Below, one piece after another: positions 40,345 to 49,085 of a stretch of 64,000 nt of DNA. Position 1 is the first letter of the stretch; each line of letters opens with the position of its first letter. The notes beneath the pieces were generated by a model. It did no database searches, had not been told where the DNA came from, and saw nothing but the letters and a program-made list of their open reading frames with translations. The stretch is from contig OZ176056.1 in NCBI GenBank assembly GCA_964247055.1, positions 2,170,001 to 2,234,000 of the forward strand, written 5' to 3'. The position numbers and the translations under genes are program-made. Source of the DNA: Paragordius varius (Eukaryota; Nematomorpha).

Positions 40345-41455
40345 CACTAGACGACAAATTTTAACTTTTTTTAACTGCCATTCTTGTAAATTTAAAATTT
40401 ATTTCATTAAAGTACATAATTAGTATATCTGAAAAGAAAATTGGTCTAGCATGCAAGATTTTTTTTATATTAGAGTTTATTGATAATTTTTGGCCCCGAT
40501 TTAACATTAAACTCGAAATTTCGAAAATTTTAAGTTTTAGATATGAAGCCATGTATTTTATATCATTCGAAAGAGCGCAAAAAACTGCATCTTTTAAATG
40601 GTAGTAAGTCATTTAAATCAATCGGATGTAAAAGTTATTTGGATTTAAATGGTCGAAATTTTCAATCCTTAAATAAGTCAAGAATTTTCACAAACTAATT
40701 TGAAAATCATATAAATTATTTTAATATAATTATTAGGGTTATATTAGTATTTTATTTAAAAAAATGTTTGGCAAAGCTTTTGGTTTGCTTTTTAAATAAA
40801 AATTATTATTATCATAAATATACCTAGTGGATACTAAAAGGCATAGTTATAACTGTAAATTTATTACATAATGGCTATAAAAGATCAAAAATATCTTAAA
40901 GTTTGTTTTTATCTTTAAAATTTTGAAATTTTCAGCCACGTAAAGAAAATAAATTAATATTGATGAGATGGTAATTTTCAAAAAACTTAAAAATGGCTGT
41001 TTTGAGTGACATAAAAGCAATAAAAAAATGTTCTAATCAAAAAAACTTTCTTGTGTTATCTTTTTTGGACATTCATCACCATCTAAACAAAGTTTGAGCT
41101 ATTTTCATCCATTAGTTTTAAAAATATAATAATTAAAAAAAAATGCTCTCGCTTCGCGCTTTTGTCGCTCTTTGTGTCCAATATTAACTGTCGATGTAAT
41201 ACATATTAGTATGCATATTATAGAGTTTTCATTACTCTTTCGAATGATATATTACAAATGCGCATTACTTGTATATTTTCAAAGAAAAACATTTTTTAGT
41301 AAAATTTTGATAAAGAGGGCGCATAATCAAAAAAATCAAATTATACAAAATTCTTCCAATGAGTTATAATTTTTATTTCATATTTACTGTTAAAATGATA
41401 CTAAATATCAGAAAATGCAAAAAACTCGAGTGGCAGAAAAATTTGTTGTCCAGTG
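40345..41455. mobile_element. CACTRG-ended DNA transposon, related member
   Basis: A 1,111-bp element with terminal inverted repeats CACTAGACGACAAATTTT and CACTGGACAACAAATTTTT, flanked on both sides by TAATAA, a possible 6-bp target duplication. Near both ends an inner block contains a TTTCGAATGAT or ATCATTCGAAAGAG motif in opposite orientations. Open frames inside (40,361-40,612 minus and 41,172-41,369 plus) overlap these repeats and show no known motif. Confidence 0.7.
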
Positions 41456-41661
41456 TAATAATAAAGCCTACCTTGTTAGAGATGGAATGAACTTGGGATT
41501 TAAATAAACAAAATGGATTTTGAAATTAAATATGTAAAATGAAAATGTAATTATAAATTTTATATGAATAAGGGATAGATAAGGTTTTAAACAGAGAGAG
41601 AAGTTAAAAAAGGCAGAGAGAATTAACAATATATGCGTGATAAAGAAACGTTTTTTAACAT

Positions 41662-42190
41662 TTCGATTCAAATTGGGGCATCTAAATACCTCAGACAATA
41701 TTTAAGTTGATATTTTTAAAAAACTGCTGAAAGAAACGTTCTAATTTAAATTTATGCTTCTATCATAATAAAATTTATATAAATAAGCCAAAATATCTAA
41801 ATTAAATTTAATTTTTGAAAAAAGTTCCGTATCAAACTACTTGGACGCCATTTTTTATTTTTACAAAATATTGTGTTTACTTGATTCTTACCCTAAAATT
41901 TGGTTTGCCTTTTTATTAAAATTCCATTTATTATTATATAAAAAAAGAAGCGGTATATTGTGCTTTATTTTTAGATTTAGCTTATGCACACATATGATGT
42001 TAGCTAAATTTTACATTGGGGTTTTACCTCAGAATAAGTAATATCAAGTATTTTTAAATGATTTTTTTATTATATTTCGCTTCATTAATGTTATATAAGT
42101 GCAAACTTTTGCCATGGTTTTAATTTATTCCATATTTTTTAAAATATTTAATTGTAAACAAGCCTGGAGTATACCACAATTTGAATCGAA
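41662..42190 (+). mobile_element. Palindromic-TIR MITE, copy 1
   Basis: A 529-bp element whose ends are TTCGATTCAAATTGGGG and, at the right, CACAATTTGAATCGAA. Each terminal repeat is itself palindromic around TCTAAATA (GGGGCATCTAAATACCTC). The copy at 58,520-59,046 aligns along its whole length. Open frames within (41,468-41,698 minus and 41,841-42,041 plus) are not conserved between copies and are judged incidental. Confidence 0.85.
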
Positions 42191-42299
42191 GGACTAAAAT
42201 GAATGAAAGTTGCTTTTTGCATAATGTTTGCTTTCAATCTCTATTTTTATATTTTAGGGATCATTACATAGATTGCTGAAAATTACTTGAAAGTTGTTA

Positions 42300-42403
42300 A
42301 TATTTTTTCATAATTTAAATTTAATCGAAAAAATCATTTAGGCACCCCTATATAACGGCGCCCGGAGCATGATGCACCCCCTTGCCCCCCTCGGTACGCC
42401 ACT
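42300..42403 (-). mobile_element. hAT terminus fragment
   Basis: On the minus strand this starts AGTGGCGTACCGAGGGGGGC and continues with TGCTCCGGGCGCCGTTATA. It is GC-rich amid AT-rich DNA and matches the end at 1,017-1,050. A weaker related C-rich block lies at 42,770-42,870. The body of the element is missing. Confidence 0.6.
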
Positions 42404-42618
42404 TAAATGTTACGCTTGAGCCATTCATTTATTAAGTTTCGCTAATGATGGAACTTAAATGCAAAAATGATGAATTAATGATAACTAATTCCTTCAAATT
42501 GAAGGCAGCCAGCTCAGCTCAAAAAATCATTATTAATAGAATTAAAACACGAGGCCATTACAGTCACCATATATTTAATTAATGCAATAAATTGTGGGAA
42601 AAAGCAAAAAGTTGAATA
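42404..42618 (+). repeat. 210-bp dispersed repeat, copy 2
   Basis: Direct copy of 17,861-18,084. It begins right at the end of the hAT terminus fragment with TAAATGTTACG, the same first bases as copy 1. Confidence 0.75.
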
Positions 42619-43659
42619 TTAACTATGCTGTCATTCAATTAATAATATACAATTTTAATTAATCAAGAACATCTATAGTAATACCTTAAAAATATCTCAA
42701 TCAACGAGATCCTTTATCTGCATTTTTCAAAATATTTTTTAGATATCGGTGAAAATTTTGATAATTCGCACCTGAAATCCTTCAATTTGTTCTAGTTCCA
42801 TTTTTTAATTAGATTCGCCAAATTTTTCGCACCCCCTCCCAAGATTTTTCTACGCCCCCTTTTGCATTGCATTAGGGTTATGTGGTTGATATAAATTTTA
42901 CCGACCTTAAAAATAATCCATACTAAAATAATAAATGATTAAAACTATTAGAATATGGTTAAATTATTAACGCTAATAAAAGCTAAAAATGATTTAATAG
43001 TTTTACTAAATTTTTGTAAATATAATATTTTTCCATATTTTTTAGAAAGCAGCTGGCTATGGGTTAAATAAGTAAAGCGGTTGAGAAATTACAAGCAAAT
43101 TAAAATCTCTACAGGATTAAGTGTGATATGATGTTACGAATAAATAATTAAACTACATTTCATAATACGGTGTATCCCTGCGATTATAACAGATTAATAG
43201 CTATAACATTTTTTTAAATATTTTAAACAGGGACAATATAAAACGAATAGCGAACATAATTTGTATTCTTGTAAAATAACGTATGAATTTTTATGTTTAC
43301 CATAAAATATTTAAACGTTATAACAGTCAATTACCTGATGCTTACTGCTATACCAAATTTAAACAACAAAATATATTTTATAATTGAATTGTCTAGGTTT
43401 ATATATTATCCATGAAAATGCTGATTGTCAAAGTTGCATTGTAGAATTCGAATTTAAAAAGTGTTTAAAGTTATAAACGATTAACTATTCTATTTGATAG
43501 TTAACAAATTATTAATACCGTTATTTAAATTAATATATTGAAGATGCCAAGTTTAGGCATATTAATCGCTAAAATAAAAATAAATATATCATTTATTAAA
43601 TAATCTTTTGTATTTTAAATGCAAAACTCAAATATTAAATTTATAAATTGACACTTTAT
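42619..43659. other. AT-rich intergenic region
   Basis: No feature recognised apart from the weak hAT-like C-rich block at 42,770-42,870. Confidence 0.5.
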
Positions 43660-43848
43660 ATGTCACTGCTTTTTAAAGCAGATAATTCAGAAATAAAACT
43701 TTTGGCTTTTCTTGTCATCATAAATGAAGATGTGGATGATAATTTAGTATCTGAGATTTAAAAAAATATTAAGAAACTGTTTGTTTGAGATATTGTAGCT
43801 AATATAGAGCTAAGTGGTTCAATGAAACTATTTTTATCATCCAAATAA
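43660..43848 (+). pseudogene. Coding-like stretch, possibly a decayed helical-repeat exon
   Basis: From an ATG at 43,660 one frame reads MSLLFKADNSEIKLLAFLV and IINEDVDDNLVSEI, a stop, KNIKKLFV, a stop, then DIVANIELSGSMKLFLSSK. The LLAFLVIINE pattern recalls ARM/HEAT-type helices such as those of adaptin large subunits (xxLAYLxLI). The first stop could be removed by a 27-nt GT...AG mini-intron; the second has no simple explanation. It ends 2 bp before the stop codon of the convergent Ras-like gene. It may be a real exon in an overlapping gene or a relic. Confidence 0.22.
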
Positions 43849-43849
43849 A

Positions 43850-44435
43850 CTATATGATGGTTAACTCAAAAATATAATCAATATATCTCAAACTTTTTTC
43901 CTTAAATATCCAAGTTGGAATGGCGAAACTATCCCTATTCACCTTTTCATTCGCTTGTGAGCGATTAATAAATGACCCAATTAAAATTGTTGGAATCTTT
44001 AAAATTATGTGTAAATGAATTACATCCTTTTTATAACGTAAATTTTCCAAATCTTGTTTAACATAATGCAAATCTTCGGTATATTTTGGTTCTAAATGTC
44101 TCCGAGTAGCATTGTAAAAAAATATAATGCCCTATATTTATGCCTAAATTTACATCAAGATTGTATAGATATTCAGCTAAGTCATGAATTTTATCCTGTA
44201 ATGATTTAAAAATTCTAACTGTAGATTGAGTATCATAAAAATGCAATCGATCCTTATTCCCCTTCTCATATTCAACATAAAAACTGTAGGTATCATCTAT
44301 AGTAGGCCGATACTAAATTAAAATAATTAATACATGATATTTTTCGATATTAAAATTATCTTCTGATAAAGCGTTAAGAAATATTGTTTTTCCACTCTGG
44401 CTTCGTCCAAACACACCAATTTTTAATGTTTTCAT
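43850..44435 (-). CDS. Ras-like small GTPase with three mini-introns
   Basis: Four exons (44,435-44,334; 44,312-44,154; 44,131-44,024; 43,996-43,850) separated by GT...AG introns of 21, 22 and 27 nt give a 171-aa protein, the usual length for Ras-family proteins. Visible in order are the P-loop GRSQSGKT (residues 10-17, the same numbering as H-Ras), the effector loop YRPTIDDTY (35-43; Ras YDPTIEDSY), and DTQST in place of DTAGQ (61-65). After the second intron come DGIIFFYNATRR (a Ras DGFLxVYxxxN-type strand) and KKDIPTILIG. GSFIN replaces GNKxD (130-134) and FKEK replaces the TSAK loop. There is no CAAX box; the protein ends FELTII. The switch-II glutamine and guanine-specificity residues are therefore lost, so normal GTP cycling is doubtful. 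The closest family could be Ras/RERG/NKIRAS-like. A TTTCTAG acceptor-like site lies 20 nt before the ATG. Confidence 0.8.
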
Positions 44436-44860
44436 TCTATCATGTGCGTTGTGCTAGAAATCGAGGCCTTTTCAATAAGAAAATTGGGGTTTATCATGAT
44501 TATATATAATATATATGATGTTTTTGATATTATACGATTAATTTATGATAAATAAAAATGAAATTTTATAGATTTTAATTATTAATTCTGCGCTCCAAAA
44601 ATTCAAATTTTTCATGCTTTACCTAACAATGAGTTAATTACATAAAAATCAAGTAAAATCAAATTTTACGATTAATTTTACAATATTCTTGATCAGGGCT
44701 TCTTAAACTATGGGTCGCGACCCCATTTGGGCTTGCGTAGCAAAATGATGGGGTAAGTGATAAAAATATCATTTAACAAAAAATGTTTATCGTAGATATG
44801 AATATTATAAAATCTTCTGGTTGGGAAAGGCTGTTCATACCAGCATCTCTATTCCGATCA
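44436..44860. other. AT-rich spacer with one hAT terminus
   Basis: At 44,694 the sequence CAGGGCTTCTTAAACTATGG followed by GTCGCGACCCC is a typical hAT-type terminal repeat. No matching opposite end was found. The rest is AT-rich. Confidence 0.6.
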
Positions 44861-44861
44861 T

Positions 44862-45700
44862 TATAATCTATAAACATGGAAAATTCTTGCTTTGTGATCT
44901 GTTTCCGGAAAACCGGTAGACCCATTCAAACCCAAATAAAAATATAATCATTAATGAATGCTTCGACGATAGCTTCGCATTTTTTGAATTAGGATCCCTG
45001 TTCGGGCCAACCCCATTGTAGAAACAGGTTTTTTGAAAACAGAAGTCCAAAAAAATTGTGTCTTTGAGACAATTTTCCGGAAAACGTGTTGTATTCTCGA
45101 TTTCAAATATGATTTTTACTTTTTTTCAATCGCACTTACTTTTTTAATATAGGCTCTCTTTTTAACCGTTTCCTCCGTAAAATGCCATTTTTTTTAAAAC
45201 TAAATAATTCCAGGGTATGAGACTGTTAAAATTCATTCGAGTTATTCTCTGTTAAAAGGCAAAAATTTTAGTCTTGCGTTTTGGTAATATTGGCTGCTGG
45301 GTAAACAGATAGCCGCTAAAACTGCACCACTATATGTAAATTGCGTTGTTTTGGAGCTAATTTACAGAAAATTTATGGAGCCATATGAGCTCATTTAAAG
45401 CTTGAAATATTACCCGTAACTAAGTAAAAATTAAGGTCGAGTTTTTTTATTAGCCGTTAATTTGGGGCCTTTATGCTCTAAAACGTCATCATATAACGAT
45501 TATTTAGTGTTAAAGTATTTTTTCGAATTACCCATGAGACGATGGCATCAAAGATGATTCCAAATATTTGCCCTATAAAGAATATAACTCAGCGCTTTTT
45601 CCATTATATGGGTAGGAATCTACCGGTTTAAAACAGAGACGCCATACAAAATAGGCGTAATTTTGGAATTTTTAAAAATATTAAGAAGCCATACGACAGT
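44862..45700 (-). repeat. Interspersed repeat family, reverse copy
   Basis: Reverse-oriented copy of sequences at 62.4-63.9 kb. Shared blocks (plus strand here) are TGTGATCTGTTTCCGGAAAA, CCGGTAGACCCATTCAAA, TGTCTTTGAGACAATTTTCC, and further on AATATTACCCGTAAC with TAGCCGTTAATTTGGGGCC. It is non-coding; the 60-codon open frame here (44,868-45,050) is absent from the other copy. Confidence 0.7.
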
Positions 45701-48629
45701 GAATTTTCTGTGCAATTTGTATAATATCATTCTTTCCCTTAAAAAGTGACCACAAATGAATTACTTTTTATATCCCTTGATCCCAGCTGTGTGAACACAT
45801 TTTTAAATTAGAACTTTAACCATGATTTCGTAAAACTAAAATCTTAAAATACCAATGTTGAAAACTTTAATAAGGGACCGATTGGTCACTTTCGAGTACA
45901 CAATGTTTCAGCCTATGCAAAAACTCGTAAAAGAATAATTAAAATCATTTTTACCAAATATGTTTATTATTATTTATTTACCATTAATTCTATTTATTGC
46001 AAATTAATAAGAATAGTCGGTGAGACTACACAAAGTTTGACAGGGCAAGTCTCTTGTATAAATTTACTATGAATCAGAAAATGTTATAGAAATTTATACA
46101 AAAAATGTAGATTTATTTTTGTCAATCTATCAAACCCGAAATAATCCTGAAATATTATCAACAAAATTTCTAAGTGTAATTTCAAAGAAACTATTAATTT
46201 CTTTTATATTTTGGGCTAGTCGCAATCATAAATGGGGTCGGGAACTACAAAAGTTTAAAAAGCCTGATCTAGATCAATGGTTTTCACTAAAAATATTTCA
46301 AGAGCCGAATAAAATAGTTTTTGACTCAAGGGGCGAATACCATAAAATACCGACAAATGCTGCATAGCTTGTTGACATTATAAGAATTAAGAATAATTCA
46401 GGGTTTTAAAATAGCTCTTACCCCATGCGGTCGTGGGCCGTGGTTTAAGTACAGTTCAAGTGTTTTGGTTTCGGGCCTTATTAATGTTATAAAAAAACTA
46501 TTTTTTTTTGGGGGGGGGGGTGTGCGCTATATCGTAAAATGGTTTGCAAACATTTAATCTTTTGGAAAAAAACTTTCAATAATTACTACTAAAATATATA
46601 AAACTATATATAAAGAAGCAACCATCTTTTATTAAATTTTAAATGTGGGCCTTTAGAGTCTTACAATTTTAAATCTGCTTTAGGACAAGCTTTCCTCAAT
46701 TAATGTTGCGCGATAATGCGGGCTAAGTTTGACCCCAAAACTCACTAAAAAATTGGGGATTTAGCGCAAAAATTAAATTAGCAAAAATTTGGTAAATCAA
46801 AAACATATGATTGTCGAAAACTTAAAAAACCTTTTAATATTATATAGCTCAAATTATTAATTATGCAACTTTTGATAGGGAACTGCCATAGAAGTAAAAA
46901 TAATTTGTTTAACAATGCGTAAGTTTAAGGAGGAAAAGCATAATAATCCACAAAATTATCAATAATAAAATTATAATAAAAATAATTAAAAACTATTTGA
47001 CAGTTAAGGCGATTTTACACGGGGGATAGTTTCGAAATATGTATAAATAATATTTAGTCTTTAGCAGTATTTATATTTTTGCATACTGTATTTACCGAAG
47101 ATGGGACCTCATTCAGAGGTTAAAGTGCTAAAATAAAATATTTATAATACGGGGGAAAATTGAAACGATAATAGAAATCTCCTTGGTTTCTGAGTGGTTG
47201 CCTCTAAAGCACATTTTTTATATTGTCCATTTCACAGAGTTCGCCTGAAGGATCATTAAAAAAGGACTAATTAAAATTTTAGCCGTGATAATGTCAACAA
47301 ATAATATTATTGTCATATGATACTTTGCTTATTTAAAAAGTTATCAGTGTATATGATGCATTTACAAAAGAGCTGAGATAAATATTTAATTTAAAATTAT
47401 TCTACCCACCCATCGGATTATTTACGAGACCGTGAGAAAAATTTTAATCTTTAAAGTGAAAATAGGTAAAACTCTCATTGAATACATATCGTTTCATGGG
47501 TTTTATGAAAATTTTTTAAAGTTACTATTATATGGTAATACAGTTTAAAAAAAGAGGCTGACTCAGCGTTAATTTGGCTTTATATTGAAATAAATCATTA
47601 TTTTTTATTTTCAAAATTATTTGTAAAAAACCTATTTGAAGGCTAAATATAGGGGTTTTAAGAGGGGCCCACATAGATTCGTCTCATTCGTAAAAAATCA
47701 ACTGTAATGAACACATAATAGGAACGCGCTTTAAGTTTGATATTTTGGGTATATTTTTAAAAAAACTCTATTTTCAGACAAACTTAACTGAGGTTAGGAC
47801 TAAATAAACTATTTTTTATTTTAAGGTAGGGCTACGTGGTAAAAAAAATGACAGATACAACATTATAATTAGTATAAATAAATAGATCGAATAAGAATTA
47901 ATAAAAATTTTATTTTCCAAATATATTATAATTTATAAAAACGGTCTGGGCTCGTTTATCACACAAAAATATAATGAGGTGGTAAAATTAAGAATTTTAA
48001 TGTCGTCAAATGGTAAATAATTTGTTTATTTCTAACTATTTCTTTTATTTAAATGTTGCAAATTTTAATATATAATTTAAGAAAAAAATCATTTACTTTA
48101 AGGAACTTATTTTATAGATAAAGCTGAGTCAAATAATTAATCCTCATTACTATCAGCCAAATTATTATAGCTTGGTTACAATTGATATCCCTATAAATTA
48201 ATAAAAAATTACAAAATTTTTCCATTATTAATATATTTATATAATTACTTTATATTAAAAAATTATTTATTTAGCTAAATACATTAGTGATTACTTTATT
48301 GTTAATTATAAAATATGTATAAAATGGGCATGTATTTAATTAATTGGTAATAATTATATTTAAAATACAATTAAGTTGAATTAATTAAAAGTTTTTAAAA
48401 GTTAAAAATGAATATCAGTAGGCCTTTGATACCTGTTTAGCATAAGCCTACCAATTCGCAAAAAAACCGCGATGATGCTGCAAGCAAAAAAATAAATAAT
48501 TTGTTTCTCCATATTTTAAAATCATGTAATGTATGTGAATCCGAATAGACCCTTAGGGATAATTTTCCGTATTATATAACAAGAAAAAAGTTACTAGTTT
48601 TACAAAGCATATTGTAAAAAACTTAATAA
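45701..48629. other. AT-rich region, one possible exon
   Basis: Apart from the open stretch at 46,062-46,367 and a run of about ten G at 46,510, nothing could be assigned in this 2.9-kb region. Confidence 0.5.
46062..46367 (+). CDS. Possible coding exon, unrecognised
   Basis: An open stretch of about 101 codons ending in TAG. It includes NVDLFLSIYQTRNNPEILST, LLISFIFWASRNHKWGREL, FKKPDLDQWFSLKIFQEP and GEYHKIPTNAA. Codon choice and the mix of charged and aromatic residues look more like a protein than random translation of DNA this rich in A and T. There is no convincing ATG at the start; an AG at 46,073 could be an acceptor. No family is recognised and no neighbouring exon was found, so it may be a terminal exon of a split gene or a relic. 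Confidence 0.3.
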   Translation: MYYESENVIEIYTKNVDLFLSIYQTRNNPEILSTKFLSVISKKLLISFIFWASRNHKWGRELQKFKKPDLDQWFSLKIFQEPNKIVFDSRGEYHKIPTNAA

Positions 48630-49028
48630 TTAATTTTCCATCAAAGGCATTCCATATAAATCCTGTAATAATGTGCAAAATATAGGCATAATATATCATT
48701 AAAATGTCGAATTTGGTGTATTTATACATTTCAAAATATCATCAGACACTTTAAATGGCGATCGGATGAGTTGCTTGAGATCTTCAAACACAGCACTGTC
48801 ATCGAAATTATTTTTTGCTTGAGGATTTATCCTACAATATTCTTGATGAAAATAAGTTAACCAAGCTGCATGCATATGAAGAGCGTAGGCTCCAGCTTCT
48901 TTTTTCAAAGGTGTCTCTTGATTATAATAAATACCGGCATTCCTATTTTCTGGACAATTATATTGTGTTACAGCAGAATGTTGAGACGAAAATGGATATA
49001 TATACTTATCGGAATCATCAAAATCCAT
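48630..49028 (-). CDS. Unrecognised ~103-109 aa protein
   Basis: From the ATG at 49,028 the minus strand reads MDFDDSDKYIYPFSSQHSAV, with later segments NCPENRNAGIYYNQETPLKK, GAYALHMHAAWLTYFHQEYC and VFEDLKQLIRSPFK. Read straight through it stops after 109 codons (48,699). Alternatively an 87-nt GT...AG intron (48,749-48,663) would splice SPFK to a short last exon reading DLYGMPLMEN and a stop, giving 103 aa. This C-terminus looks more natural. There is no signal peptide or membrane segment. The family is not recognised. Its ATG lies 57 bp from the divergent ATG of the aldo-keto reductase gene, so the two may share a promoter. An AG lies 6 nt before the ATG. Confidence 0.55.
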
Positions 49029-49085
49029 GGAGGCCTTACTTCTTTTAACCTTACATATGACTTATTGCAAATATTTGGATAGCAA
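49029..49085. promoter_or_regulatory. 57-bp divergent intergenic region
   Basis: The only DNA between the start codons of two head-to-head genes. It is AT-rich, has no clear TATA box in the usual place, and contains AG dinucleotides just upstream of both ATGs (TTTGGATAG before the plus-strand ATG). It probably holds a shared bidirectional promoter, or trans-splice acceptors if the organism uses a spliced leader; both are inference. Confidence 0.35.

Noticed and set aside
40361-41369. 83-aa minus and 65-aa plus open frames inside the CACTRG-ended element
   Set aside because: They lie in mirrored repeat sequence of a transposon and show no known motif.
48815-49082. Plus-strand open frames overlapping the 48.7-49.0 kb gene
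   Set aside because: They are antisense to the better minus-strand frame and use no convincing ATG or family motif.
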